This document shows positions 44,627-54,150 of a DNA stretch of 64,000 bases, piece by piece (the stretch's first letter is position 1; each line of letters opens with the position of its first letter). The translations under genes and the position numbers were made by a program. The notes under the pieces are model-generated. The model searched no databases, was not told the DNA's origin, and worked only from the letters and a program-made list of their open reading frames with translations. This stretch comes from Novosphingopyxis iocasae (lineage in GTDB: Bacteria > Pseudomonadota > Alphaproteobacteria > Sphingomonadales > Sphingomonadaceae), in contig NZ_CP060495.1 in assembly GCF_014334095.1 (NCBI RefSeq), positions 2,379,001 through 2,443,000 on the forward strand. Reading direction: 5' to 3'.

Positions 44627-46797
44627 CAGAAATTCGCCCTGAAGCCGATGGTTGCGGTGCGCGGCGCGCCGGGCTGAACCCAGAGCTGGGAATAGCTGTT
44701 GGCGTACCAATGTTCGTCGAAAAGGTTTGCGACCGTCCCGAACAAGGTCACGTCTTCCAGCAGTTCGATCTCGCCGAAAAGGCGGACCAGGGTGTGCGCC
44801 GGCAGGTAGAAGTCGGTGCCCGTCGCGCCCAGACGATCGCTGACATATTGCACGCCGCCGCCAAGCTTCGCCTCGCGCGTGCCAAGCTGGAAGGTCTTGG
44901 AGACTTGCGCATTGAAGCTGTGATCGGGGATGTTGATCAGCGGGTCGCCCGGCTCGATTACGAAGGAGAAATTGGGGTCGAGCACGCGGGAACGGGATGT
45001 GGCATCGACATAAGCATAGCTCAGCAGCAGATCGAAGCCGCCCGGCAGACGCCCGTTCATATCCAGCTCCACGCCGCGGCTGCGCGCTTCGCCGATCGCG
45101 ACCGAGAATCCAGGATTGTTGATATCGCTGGCAAGGACATTGTCCTTGTCGAGCTGGTAGACGGTGAAGGTGCCGGTCAGCGCGCCGTTCAGCAGCACCA
45201 GCTTGGCGCCCGCTTCGATCGACCGGCTGGCTTCGGGATCGAAGATGCGTCCCGTCACGTCGGTGCCGATATTGGCGCGAAAGCCCTCGCTATAGGCGGC
45301 ATAGAGCGTAACCGGATCCGCCACCTCGTAGACCACGCCGAATTGCGGGCTGACGCGGTTGTCCTTGCGCTCGCTGTTGATGCCGGTGATGTAGTTTTCG
45401 GTGCGCAGCGTGAAGTCGTCATAGCGCGCGCCCAGCCTTATCTGCAGACGATCGGTCAGTTCGATCTGGTCCTGAACGAAGACGCCGGTCGATGTCTGGC
45501 GATCCAGACGATCATTGTTGGGCAGGGGCGTCGGCGGGACGAAGCGGCCATAGACCGGATCGAAGATGTCGATGACGTAGGATGCCGCGTCGCTTGGATT
45601 GGTCGACAATGCAGGGGGACGGCGGCGGCCGAATTGCTGATAATTGTCGAACACGTCGTGATCCGCACCGATCAGAATACGGTGGCTGAAGGGACCGGTC
45701 TCGAACTGGCCGCTCAATTCACCGCGAATAACCTTCTGTTCGGAATCGTACAGGCGTGAGCGTCGTTCGCGGGCGAGCGAGCGTCCATCGCGAAACAGTT
45801 TCTGACGCGATCCGCTAAGGTCCGGATCGGAAGACAAGCCGGTCAGCAGCGTATCGCGGATGCTGCCGCCGAGCAGCAGGCTCCACGACCCGTTGAAATC
45901 ATGCTGGATCCGCAGCGAGTGCCCTTCGGCGCGCGCGATATGGTCCCCATCGCCCGGTTCGCCCAGATAACGGTTGCGCGGAACGGTTTCGAAATCGCCG
46001 TTCAGCACCACGATCCCCCGGTCGAAGGGCACTTCGACGCGAGTCTTTTCAAGGTCATAGGTGATCCGGGTGTCCGGCCCGATCGCAAGACCGACCGACG
46101 GCAGAAAACCCCAGCGATATTCCTCCACCGTGTCCCGGAAGGTGTCGCCGCCTTCGATATAGCCGATCAGGCGTACGCTCAGTCCTGACGTCACGGCCAG
46201 GTTCAGGTCGGCTTCGGACCGCAACCGGTCGAAACTGCCGAACTGCACGCCGAACGTACCGAATGTGTCGCCGATCCGCGCCTGCTTGGTGACCAGGTTG
46301 ACCGTGCCGCCCGGTTCGCCGCGCCCGAGGAGGGCGGCGGCGGGGCCTTTCAGCACCTCGATCCGCTCGATCCCCGCCGTATCGCGTTCACCGCCAAAGC
46401 CGCGGCCGCCGTTGAAGCCGTTGACGAGATACCCCGTCGGGATGTTCTCATCGCCGGCAAAGCCCCGGATGGCGAAGGAATCCCACAGGCCGCCGAGGGT
46501 ATTCTGGCGCGCAACCGACGCATTCAGGTCCAGCGCATCGTTAAGACGGACGATATTGTTCTCCACCAGCGTCTCGGTATCGATGACGTCGATGGACTGG
46601 GGAATTTCCCGCAACGCGAAATTGCCGCGATAGGCCTGGCGTACGCCGTTGACGACGATCTGGGCGCCGTCCTCTTCCGCAATGTCATTGGATTCGGCGG
46701 CGCGTTCATTTCCGTCCTGCTGGGCGGTCGCCGGCGTCGGCGCGAAGAGCAGTCCTAGCGAGGAAAGGGCGGAGGTGGCGAAGAAACGGGTGGTCAT
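44626..46797 (-). CDS. TonB-dependent siderophore-type receptor
   Basis: A 723-residue outer-membrane receptor. It has a signal peptide (cleavage near ATAQQ), then a plug domain with the siderophore-receptor pattern REIPQSIDVID, and the ERIEVLKGPAAALLGRGEPGGTVN block. A 22-stranded barrel ends in an aromatic residue (IGFRANF). No N-terminal signalling extension is seen, so it does not work with a FecR-type anti-sigma factor. It likely imports ferric chelates. It is the first gene of an operon with an ABC-2 ATPase and two permeases, and diverges from a PepSY gene, both of which support metal handling. Confidence 0.9.
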   Translation of the reverse strand: MTTRFFATSALSSLGLLFAPTPATAQQDGNERAAESNDIAEEDGAQIVVNGVRQAYRGNFALREIPQSIDVIDTETLVENNIVRLNDALDLNASVARQNTLGGLWDSFAIRGFAGDENIPTGYLVNGFNGGRGFGGERDTAGIERIEVLKGPAAALLGRGEPGGTVNLVTKQARIGDTFGTFGVQFGSFDRLRSEADLNLAVTSGLSVRLIGYIEGGDTFRDTVEEYRWGFLPSVGLAIGPDTRITYDLEKTRVEVPFDRGIVVLNGDFETVPRNRYLGEPGDGDHIARAEGHSLRIQHDFNGSWSLLLGGSIRDTLLTGLSSDPDLSGSRQKLFRDGRSLARERRSRLYDSEQKVIRGELSGQFETGPFSHRILIGADHDVFDNYQQFGRRRPPALSTNPSDAASYVIDIFDPVYGRFVPPTPLPNNDRLDRQTSTGVFVQDQIELTDRLQIRLGARYDDFTLRTENYITGINSERKDNRVSPQFGVVYEVADPVTLYAAYSEGFRANIGTDVTGRIFDPEASRSIEAGAKLVLLNGALTGTFTVYQLDKDNVLASDINNPGFSVAIGEARSRGVELDMNGRLPGGFDLLLSYAYVDATSRSRVLDPNFSFVIEPGDPLINIPDHSFNAQVSKTFQLGTREAKLGGGVQYVSDRLGATGTDFYLPAHTLVRLFGEIELLEDVTLFGTVANLFDEHWYANSYSQLWVQPGAPRTATIGFRANF

Positions 46798-46830
46798 TCA
46801 GCTAACTCGAAGGCAGTGGGAGCGGGCGAT

Positions 46831-46843
46831 GAGATAATGTCTC
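46831..46843. promoter_or_regulatory. Candidate operator in divergent promoter
   Basis: GAGA-TAATG-TCTC, a short palindrome, lies 34 bp from the receptor start in the 130 bp gap between the receptor and the PepSY gene. Both genes suggest iron regulation, so a Fur-type site is expected, but the match to a Fur box is poor. Confidence 0.25.
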
Positions 46844-46928
46844 GTGTTCCCCGCGCCCTTAACTGCTGAGACTCGCTAGTCAATGTTATATCATCACAAA
46901 CTGATGCTGGCTTGCTTCACGGGCTTCC

Positions 46929-48104
46929 GTGGAGACTGAACCGCACCAGGCTTCTGCAGCGCCACGTCATTGGCGTGTGATGATGCGACGTATCCATCTC
47001 TATCTGGGCTTGTTCCTGGGTGGACTGGTCTTCCTATCCGCCCTGACCGGCGCGGCGCTGGTCTTCTACATCGAGATTGATGAAGCCCTGGTGCCGGGGC
47101 TGCGGGACGTTCCCTCCGAAGCGCGGCCCGCGTCCTGGCAGAGCGTGTACACGACCTTGCAGCGCAACCATCCGGAACGAACCGGCGCTTGGCGGATCGA
47201 AGTTCGGGAACAGGGCGGCCCTATCCCGGTGCGCTATCATGACCCTGTGGAAACGCGCGGCGAGCTGTTCGCGCCGTTGATGCTGTGGCTGGACCCGCGC
47301 GATGGCTCGACCATCCGCAGCGGGTTCTGGGGCCAGTATCCCGCGACCTGGCTGTACAAACTGCACTGGCAATTGCTGGCCGGAACAACTGGCACCATCA
47401 CCATGGGCATCGCCGGTACCGCGATGTTGGTGCTGCTCATCAGCGGTCTTGTCGCCTGGTGGCCGCGGCGCGGCCATATCCGCAACGCCTTTCGCTTCAA
47501 ACGAAGCGCTGCGCCGGTCCGCCGCCTGTACGATCTGCACAAGCTGACTGCGATCAGTATCCTGCTTCTGTTGTTCGTTGTCTTGCCGACGGGCGTGATG
47601 CTGGAGTTGCCGCAATATGCGCGTCCCTTACTGGAACGCGCTTCACCGCTCTTCGCGTCGCCAGCAATTCATCTGGAACCCAGAGGCAGAGCGGCCCTGC
47701 CTCTGGACCCTCTCGTGATGAAGGCCAAGGCACGCTTTCCCGACGGGAAGCTTGCTTGGATCGAGACACCGGCCGATGCCACCGCGCCGGTTCGCATCAG
47801 CCTTGCGCGCCCGGGCGAACCGAGCAGGCGGTTTCCACGCACCACCGTCTGGCTCGATCCTTATTCCGGCCAGATCCTTGCCATCCGTGATGGGCTGCGC
47901 GAAAGTTCGGGCGACAAGGTTCTGAACTGGCTGCACCCTCTCCACGCAGGTGAAGCCCTGGGCCTTTTTGGTCGTCTGCTGGTGTTACTGACGGGTGTCG
48001 GCACCATGTTTCTGGTAGTCACCGGCATCTGGCGTTTCCTGCTGCGTCGTCGGCGGCCAGTTCATGTGAAACGTCGCCATAGGTCTAAAAGGTTAGAAAG
48101 CTGA
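46929..48104 (+). CDS. PepSY-associated membrane protein (iron-regulated type)
   Basis: A 391-residue inner-membrane protein of the PepSY_TM family. It has an N-terminal helix (LYLGLFLGGLVFLSALTGAAL), a periplasmic PepSY-like region, helices near 165 and 205, a second PepSY region (about 225-330), and a final helix (LGLFGRLLVLLTGVGTMFLVV). Relatives such as PiuB and FsqB-like proteins sit beside siderophore receptors and are thought to reduce ferric chelates. It starts with GTG at 46929; the ATG at 46980 is an alternative. It is divergent from the receptor gene. Confidence 0.88.
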   Translation: METEPHQASAAPRHWRVMMRRIHLYLGLFLGGLVFLSALTGAALVFYIEIDEALVPGLRDVPSEARPASWQSVYTTLQRNHPERTGAWRIEVREQGGPIPVRYHDPVETRGELFAPLMLWLDPRDGSTIRSGFWGQYPATWLYKLHWQLLAGTTGTITMGIAGTAMLVLLISGLVAWWPRRGHIRNAFRFKRSAAPVRRLYDLHKLTAISILLLLFVVLPTGVMLELPQYARPLLERASPLFASPAIHLEPRGRAALPLDPLVMKAKARFPDGKLAWIETPADATAPVRISLARPGEPSRRFPRTTVWLDPYSGQILAIRDGLRESSGDKVLNWLHPLHAGEALGLFGRLLVLLTGVGTMFLVVTGIWRFLLRRRRPVHVKRRHRSKRLES

Positions 48105-48166
48105 CTGCGAAAATCACGTCACCAAACTGCTGGTTTTGGGGACATCGTCAGGATTTTGGATTGCGC

Positions 48167-48301
48167 ATGAACTATCGCCATTCCTTCCATGCCGGCTGTG
48201 GACTGAATAACCTGTATGGAGACGAGGCCGTACGCGCTGGCGAGGCGACGCACGGCGTATTGCGTGCCTTCGCCGAGAAAGGCCCATTGCTAGGCGATTA
48301 A
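48167..48301 (+). pseudogene. rlmJ: Remnant of rlmJ (23S rRNA A2030 N6-methyltransferase) with internal deletion
   Basis: A 44-codon frame begins MNYRHSFHAG, the conserved RlmJ N-terminus. It then continues with GLNNLYGDEAVRAGEATHGV, which resembles the RlmJ segment following its THAGAG motif (the GLYDL...GDEA..TGE region). So residues about 11-45 are lost and the two flanks are joined at a shared His-Ala-Gly. The frame ends at TAA 48299-48301, and no methyltransferase core (NPPY) follows. The intact gene may exist elsewhere. Family comparison is from memory of RlmJ proteins. Confidence 0.68.
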
Positions 48302-48326
48302 GACAGGCTTGCACAGCAAGCCTGTC
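48302..48326. terminator. Perfect hairpin, possible terminator
   Basis: An 11-bp perfect inverted repeat (GACAGGCTTGC and its complement) with a three-base loop, directly after the stop of the rlmJ remnant. On the minus strand it is followed by TTAAT, so it could end the oligopeptidase transcript. The T run is weak. Confidence 0.5.
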
Positions 48327-48438
48327 AATGAGTGCAAGTGACACCGTGAAACTCAAATCCGCAATGCGTTCAGTAGTGGCTCGGAAGCGAGGTTTGATGG
48401 AAGTCCAGTTGCCTCCCACGGACGCGATCGCGTGCCAA

Positions 48439-50547
48439 TTAGTGCGCGCAGAGCTGATCGAGAACGAAAGCTTGCCATTCGGCGCTCTGTTTGAAGCGTT
48501 CGAAACGACCGGATTTCCCGCCGTGGCCTGCTTCCATATTGACCCGAAAAATTAGTGGGTTGTTGTCCGTTTTTAAATCCCGCAGCTTGGCAACCCATTT
48601 GGACGGCTCGTAATATTGCACCTGACTGTCCCACAGTCCGGTGCCGACATAGAGTGCCGGATAATCTTTGGCAGTTACATTGTCGTAGGGCGAATAGCTT
48701 AGCATATAATCGTAATAGCGCTTCTCGGCCGGGTTGCCCCACTCGTCATATTCAAAAGTGGTCAACGGTATAGAGGGGTCGAGCATCGTGGTGACGACGT
48801 CGACGAAAGGCACCTGCGCAACGATCACCTTGTAATCATGCGGAGCCATATTGGCGATGGCACCCATCAGTAATCCGCCAGCGCTGCCGCCCATAGCCGC
48901 GACACGGTCTTTGGCCGCATATTTTTCCTTAACGAGATAGCGCGTCACATCGATGAAGTCGGTGAACGTGTTTTTCTTATTGAGCAAATGGCCGTCATCA
49001 TACCAGTTGCGGCCCATCTCCTGTCCCCCGCGGACATGGGCGATAGCATAGACAACGCCGCGATCGAGCATCCCGATCCGCCCGGGATCGACCGATGGGT
49101 CCGTGGAAGAGCCGTAGCTTCCATAAGCGTATTGAAACAGCGGTGCCGTGCCGTCACGCGGCACGCCCTTGCGATAGACCAGTGATACCGGCACGCGCGT
49201 CCCGTCACGGGCCGGCGCCCAGACGCGCTCGGTCACATAATCGTCAGGGTCATAGTTCGGCACAGGGGCGACCTTCAGCACTCGCTTTTCGCCGGTTTGC
49301 ACATTCACTTCATAAGTCGTGGTAGGGGTTACGAGCGAAGCATAGGTGTAGCGGACCCATGGCGTGTCAGGCTCCTCATTCACGCCAAGGTTCATCTGGT
49401 AAGCCGGTTCGGCGGCATCCACGGTGACCGAGCGTCCATCGTCGCCGAGCAAGCGGATCATGCGATTGCCGGCCTGGCGCTGATTTATCGCGACGAAACC
49501 GGCGAAGGGTTTAAAGGCTTCGATAAAGACATCATCGCTTGCATCAGTAAGGTCACGCCAAGCGGATGGGCCGTCGGGCATATTCGCGTCGGTCACCGTC
49601 GCCAGTTTATAGTTCTTCGCGCTGCGATTGGTTCGGATGATCCATCGATTGCCTAGATGATCGGCCTGATAGCGGAATTCGCGTTCGCGTGGTGCGAGCG
49701 TTGCCAACTTATAGGGCGCGGAGGCCGGCGCGCAGCGCTGCTCATCACTGGTCGTGCTTTGCAGGATTACGCAGATATATGCGTCGTCCGTCGTTCGGGC
49801 GATACCCATCTGAAAGGTATCGTCCTCTTCCTCGTAAAGCAGACGATCCTCGGAAACAGGGCTGCCGAGCGTATGGGCCATCACGCGGTAACCGCGCAGT
49901 GTCACCGGGTCTTTCGCAATATATAGCAAAGTACGATTGTCGTCGGCCCATATGAGTTGAGGTTCGATGTCCTGCACCTCGTCGGCCAATTCCTCGCCCG
50001 TTTCGAGATTTCTGACCTTGAGGACATATTGTCGGCGTCCGACTGTATCCTGTGCCCAGCCGATCAGTTCATCATCCGGACTGACCGCCCAGTCCGATAG
50101 CGCGAAGTACGCCTTGCCTTGCGCCATTGCCGGCTCATCAAAAAGCACCTCGGCAGGCGCATCGATCTTGTCCCTTCGCCGTTCGATCACTGGATAGTCC
50201 GCGCCGTCCGCAAAGCGCGTCGCGTACCAATAGCCGTTTTTCCGATAAGGGACCGAGCTGTCGTCTTGCCTGATGTGGGAAACCGTCTCTTGATACAGCT
50301 CCGCCTCCAACGGTTTCAACCGCTCCATCATGGCATCAGCGTAGGCGTTCTCCGCGGCCAGATAGGAAAGCATGGCGGGGTCCTCCCGCGCGTCGTCACG
50401 CAGCCAGTAGTAATCGTCCGTTCGATTGCCATTGGGCGATTCAACGACATAGGGCTGCTTGGCGACCGTCGGCGGCGACGCCTCCTGCGCACGAGCAGAC
50501 CATGGAATCAAAGCCGTCGCTGCCATCAAGATGTTCAAATACTTCAT
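48439..50547 (-). CDS. ptrB: Exported oligopeptidase B (S9 family)
   Basis: A 702-residue serine peptidase of the prolyl-oligopeptidase family, closest in layout to oligopeptidase B, which cuts small peptides after Arg or Lys. An N-terminal beta-propeller (about residues 70-410) precedes the alpha/beta hydrolase domain. The triad is Ser555 in GGSAGGLL, Asp640 in LWDSQ, and His675 in AGHGG. Unlike the cytosolic E. coli enzyme it has a signal peptide (hydrophobic 4-18, cleavage near ARAQE), placing it in the periplasm. The Met at 50547 is chosen because it begins that signal. It diverges from the TonB receptor, so the two may share control. Confidence 0.9.
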   Translation of the reverse strand: MKYLNILMAATALIPWSARAQEASPPTVAKQPYVVESPNGNRTDDYYWLRDDAREDPAMLSYLAAENAYADAMMERLKPLEAELYQETVSHIRQDDSSVPYRKNGYWYATRFADGADYPVIERRRDKIDAPAEVLFDEPAMAQGKAYFALSDWAVSPDDELIGWAQDTVGRRQYVLKVRNLETGEELADEVQDIEPQLIWADDNRTLLYIAKDPVTLRGYRVMAHTLGSPVSEDRLLYEEEDDTFQMGIARTTDDAYICVILQSTTSDEQRCAPASAPYKLATLAPREREFRYQADHLGNRWIIRTNRSAKNYKLATVTDANMPDGPSAWRDLTDASDDVFIEAFKPFAGFVAINQRQAGNRMIRLLGDDGRSVTVDAAEPAYQMNLGVNEEPDTPWVRYTYASLVTPTTTYEVNVQTGEKRVLKVAPVPNYDPDDYVTERVWAPARDGTRVPVSLVYRKGVPRDGTAPLFQYAYGSYGSSTDPSVDPGRIGMLDRGVVYAIAHVRGGQEMGRNWYDDGHLLNKKNTFTDFIDVTRYLVKEKYAAKDRVAAMGGSAGGLLMGAIANMAPHDYKVIVAQVPFVDVVTTMLDPSIPLTTFEYDEWGNPAEKRYYDYMLSYSPYDNVTAKDYPALYVGTGLWDSQVQYYEPSKWVAKLRDLKTDNNPLIFRVNMEAGHGGKSGRFERFKQSAEWQAFVLDQLCAH

Positions 50548-50869
50548 ATCGCACGCCCCGCCTTCTGTCTCGAAGGGCGAAAACAACTCTGGATGATTGT
50601 CCAGCGCAAGCGCTTTTTCGGGGTCTTAGCGATCGGTTGATGCGAATGTGAAACGGCACCGCATATTGCACAGGGTTGACGCTAAACGCTTTGGGAAGGG
50701 GCTGCCGCGGCTGCATTAATTTGTTGCAACGCGGCAACAGTAATCGCTGGATTGTGTAGCTACGCCCGGTGAGTGGCAATGACACTTGTGCGACAAAGCG
50801 TATTTTGCTTCAAAAAAGTCAGAACATGCGTGGGGCAACGCATGATTATGTCTTTCAGGGGTATACTTG
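50548..50869. promoter_or_regulatory. Divergent control region with two inverted repeats
   Basis: The 320 bp gap between the peptidase and the TonB receptor holds no gene. Two inverted repeats stand out. One is at 50723-50738 (GTTGC-AACGCG-GCAAC), resembling a LacI-family operator with a central CG. The other is at 50825-50844 (CATGCGT-6-ACGCATG), in the receptor leader about 25 bases before its start codon. Either could be a protein or RNA control site; neither is proven. Confidence 0.35.
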
Positions 50870-53800
50870 ATGAGGAAAATCCAATCCGGCGGCCGCAAGG
50901 TCGCTCTTCTCGCCAGTGCTGGTTTCGCGGCTCTGGTCATCGCCACGGGGGCTCAAGCGCAGGAGGTCCAGGCCGATGGCGACCTGAGTGTGGTCGAGCC
51001 TCAGGAGCCTGGTCAGCCAGAAGAGGGCGAGGCGATCGTGGTCACCGGTTCTCGCATTGCCACTGTTACGCCCTATAACAGTCCCGACCCAATTTCGATC
51101 GTAAGCCCGGAAATCGCCCTGAAAGAAGGTCGGCTCGATCTCGCCAGTGCATTGCAAAGTTCTCCGGTGGCGGCCGGCTCCACCCAGATAACGGCGGCAC
51201 TCTCTTCCAACTTCGTGACCAATGGTGGTCCGGGCGCGCAGACGATCAACCTACGCGGACTGGGAGCCAACCGTACTCTCGTCTTGCTGAACGGTCGCCG
51301 TGCGGGGCCGGCAGGCACCCGCGGTGCTGTGTCGTCGTTCGATCTTAACGTGCTGCCATTGTCGATCATCAAGGACATCCAGATCCTGAAGACCGGCGCG
51401 TCCTCAATCTATGGTTCGGACGCGGTTGCGGGCGTGGTCAACATCCTGACGCAGGACCGGGTCGATGGTCTGAAAATGAACTTCAACGTTTCCGTGCCTT
51501 TCGATTCCGGGGGTGAAGAATATCGGATCAGCGGTGCCTATGGTAAGACATTTGATCGCGGGCATTTTCTAATTGCGGGTGACTATTCGCATACCAACGA
51601 GTTGAAGCGCGGCGACCGCGATTATCTCGCATGTCCTGAAGCCTATATTTTTGACGAGAGCGGAAACCGAGCAGATCTTATCGATCCGCGCACCGGCAAA
51701 CCGCACTGTGAGGATCTGCGCTGGGGCCATGTCTGGACCTACAACCTGATTGACAATTTGCGTCTCGATGGGCCGGGCGGCCCGGATACCGGGATCAACA
51801 CCTCAATCGGCGGTCGCGCTGTGCTGCTTCAATATCAATATCAAAACGGGCCCGGCGCGGGAAGGCTGGGGATACCCGCTTATGGTGCACCGGCTTACCC
51901 AGGCGATTTCAGCGCACCTCCCGGTTTCTTTCCCACCGGTTACGACGCGGCCTCGATGGCGGTGCAGAACGCCTATCATCCGTTTGTCGCAGAACAGACC
52001 ATCATTCCTGAAACGGACCTCTACACCGGTTACGCCGAGGCTTCGTACGAGTTCAGCGATGCAGTCGAACTGTTTGGCGAGTTCCTCTACAACAGGCGCG
52101 AGACTTATCAGAACGGCTGGCGGCAATTCTGGAACTTCGGTTACACTGGGGATCTGTACGGCAGCGGGGCCGGGAACGCTTTCAACTATTGGGGCGGCGG
52201 CTTCGAGGGCGTCAATTTCATCAGCCCGACGGCCATTACCAATCATTCCGATTCCAGCCAGCGCGTCGATTACTGGCGCGGTGTGGGGGGACTGCGCGGC
52301 GATTTCGGCTCGGGTAACCGGTGGCACTATGAGGTGCACGGCCAATACAGCAAAAGCGTCGGGCGTTACCGCAACGAGCAAATTTTGCAGGACGCTTACG
52401 ACAGCGGCTATTTCCAGACATCTTCCTGCGTGGGAACGACGCTGCCGGTATCTGGAAAGCAGTGCATCGATATCCCGTGGGCGGACCCGTATTTTCTTCG
52501 GGGTGAACTTACCCCCGCGCAGGTCGATTTCCTGTTCGACTGGGAAGAAGGCCGTACCGTCTATACCCAATTGACAGGCGAAGCGACGCTGAGCGGCACG
52601 CTGTTCGATCTACCGGGCGGGCCGCTGGGAATCGCCGTGGGCGTCACCGCGCGGCAAGACAAGATTAACGACAAGCCCGGTGAGATCACTCTGGCCGCCA
52701 ATGCGTGGGGCGCCTCCTCGGGCGGTATTACCGCTGGCAAAAGTGTAACCACAGAGGCTTTTGGGGAGCTCAATGTTCCCATCTTGGCGGACCGGCCGTT
52801 CTTCGAAGATCTTACACTCTCGCTTGCGGGCCGTCTCACCAATGTGGAGGCGACACGCGATTCCGATGGGGTGTCAGCATCGGATAACGGTAACTTCACC
52901 TACAAGGTCGGGCTGAACTGGGCGCTGACCGATTTCCTGAGGTTCCGTGGCAGCTACGGCACATCGTTCCGCGCTCCCGCCTTGTACGAGCTGTTTCTTG
53001 CAGATCAGACAAGCTTTTCTTCGCAGCGTTCAGACATCTGCGGAGGATACACCGGCGCTCTGGCGGCAGGTGCAATCTCCCAGCGGATCGCGGACAACTG
53101 CGCCGCGGATGGCATTCCGGCTAATTTTCAGGCGGGTGCTATCACCTTTACCACTTTCTCGTCTGGGGGCCTTGGGACGGTTAAGTCCGAGACCTCGAAA
53201 GCGAAAACGGTTGGTGTCGTGCTGACACCGCCGCGGTTTTTGGGAACGGACTTCAGCCTAGCTGTCGATTATTTTGATATCGACGTGAAGGGGCAGATCG
53301 ATCAGCTCGGGCCGGGCAATATCATTTTTGGGTGCTATGATTCCCAGAATTTCGGCAGCGAGCCCTTGTGCGATCTGATCACCCGGAATCGCGACGCAAA
53401 TACCTCGACGGCATTCCAGATTACTGGGGTTCGCGATCCGTATATCAATATCTCGCAGCAGCGGAACAGGGGTCTGGATCTCTCGGGCCGGGCGCGCCAC
53501 GATGCCGGAAATCTGGGTACGTTCTCGCTCAGCGCGGAAATGACTTGGCAGTTTCAGGACGACGTCTTGCTACTGCCGACGTCGCCGGTCGTCTCCAACA
53601 ATGGTGAGGCCGGATCTCCGCGCTGGGTCGGTGATTTCCGGCTCAACTGGAGTTCTCCCTCCTCGGGCACCAGCATTTTCTATGGCATCAACGTGATCGG
53701 CGGGACTTCCGACCAAGGCGATTTCAACGATCGCTACGGTGGCCCCTGCATCACTTCGGTTAATCCGAATGACGGAAATCCGGTTCCGATCTACGGTACC

Positions 53801-54037
53801 TATTGCCCCGATCTGACGATTCCGGCGACGTTCTATCACAATATTTCAATTACGCAGGATATTGCCGATGGCGACTTCTCGATCACCGCTGGCATCAGCA
53901 ATCTGTTCGATACCCGTCCGCCGCGCGTTTCGGTGCTGAACGGCGGGCAGATCGGTCTGCTCGGCCCGGTCGTCAGCACGTCGCAATATCCGTTCGTGGG
54001 ACGGCGTGCGTTTGTGAACGTATCGGCAAATTTCTAA
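50870..54037 (+). CDS. Large TonB-dependent receptor
   Basis: A 1055-residue outer-membrane receptor of the Oar/CirA-like sphingomonad group. It has a signal peptide (cleavage near AQAQE), a TonB-box-like stretch EGEAIVVTGSRIA, and a plug domain with INLRGLGANRTLVLLNGRR and the GASSIYGSDAVAGVVNI block. The long barrel has extended loops containing two Cys pairs and ends VGRRAFVNVSANF. The length is typical for receptors of peptides, glycans or other large nutrients rather than siderophores. The ATG at 50870 directly follows an in-frame TTG. It is followed by two sulfotransferase genes on the same strand and preceded by a divergent periplasmic peptidase. Confidence 0.9.
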   Translation: MRKIQSGGRKVALLASAGFAALVIATGAQAQEVQADGDLSVVEPQEPGQPEEGEAIVVTGSRIATVTPYNSPDPISIVSPEIALKEGRLDLASALQSSPVAAGSTQITAALSSNFVTNGGPGAQTINLRGLGANRTLVLLNGRRAGPAGTRGAVSSFDLNVLPLSIIKDIQILKTGASSIYGSDAVAGVVNILTQDRVDGLKMNFNVSVPFDSGGEEYRISGAYGKTFDRGHFLIAGDYSHTNELKRGDRDYLACPEAYIFDESGNRADLIDPRTGKPHCEDLRWGHVWTYNLIDNLRLDGPGGPDTGINTSIGGRAVLLQYQYQNGPGAGRLGIPAYGAPAYPGDFSAPPGFFPTGYDAASMAVQNAYHPFVAEQTIIPETDLYTGYAEASYEFSDAVELFGEFLYNRRETYQNGWRQFWNFGYTGDLYGSGAGNAFNYWGGGFEGVNFISPTAITNHSDSSQRVDYWRGVGGLRGDFGSGNRWHYEVHGQYSKSVGRYRNEQILQDAYDSGYFQTSSCVGTTLPVSGKQCIDIPWADPYFLRGELTPAQVDFLFDWEEGRTVYTQLTGEATLSGTLFDLPGGPLGIAVGVTARQDKINDKPGEITLAANAWGASSGGITAGKSVTTEAFGELNVPILADRPFFEDLTLSLAGRLTNVEATRDSDGVSASDNGNFTYKVGLNWALTDFLRFRGSYGTSFRAPALYELFLADQTSFSSQRSDICGGYTGALAAGAISQRIADNCAADGIPANFQAGAITFTTFSSGGLGTVKSETSKAKTVGVVLTPPRFLGTDFSLAVDYFDIDVKGQIDQLGPGNIIFGCYDSQNFGSEPLCDLITRNRDANTSTAFQITGVRDPYINISQQRNRGLDLSGRARHDAGNLGTFSLSAEMTWQFQDDVLLLPTSPVVSNNGEAGSPRWVGDFRLNWSSPSSGTSIFYGINVIGGTSDQGDFNDRYGGPCITSVNPNDGNPVPIYGTYCPDLTIPATFYHNISITQDIADGDFSITAGISNLFDTRPPRVSVLNGGQIGLLGPVVSTSQYPFVGRRAFVNVSANF

Positions 54038-54091
54038 GATCGATCTGATCGCGGCCCCAGCCTGGCCGGCGGTTTAATTAAATATCTCAGC

Positions 54092-54121
54092 AAGAGGCGG
54101 TGTGGTGACGCACCGCCTCTT
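54092..54121 (+). terminator. Hairpin between receptor and sulfotransferase genes
   Basis: An 11-bp perfect stem, arms 54092-54102 and 54111-54121, with an 8-base loop. The downstream arm ends in CTCTT and is followed by CGTGTT, so the T run is imperfect. It may reduce, rather than stop, transcription into the sulfotransferase genes 30 bp further on. Confidence 0.6.
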
Positions 54122-54150
54122 CGTGTTAAAGTAGCCGCAAAGGAGTAAAG

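Noticed and set aside
48328-48555. A 75-codon plus-strand frame beyond the rlmJ remnant
   Set aside because: It overlaps the end of oligopeptidase B, has no ribosome-binding site and no recognisable sequence.
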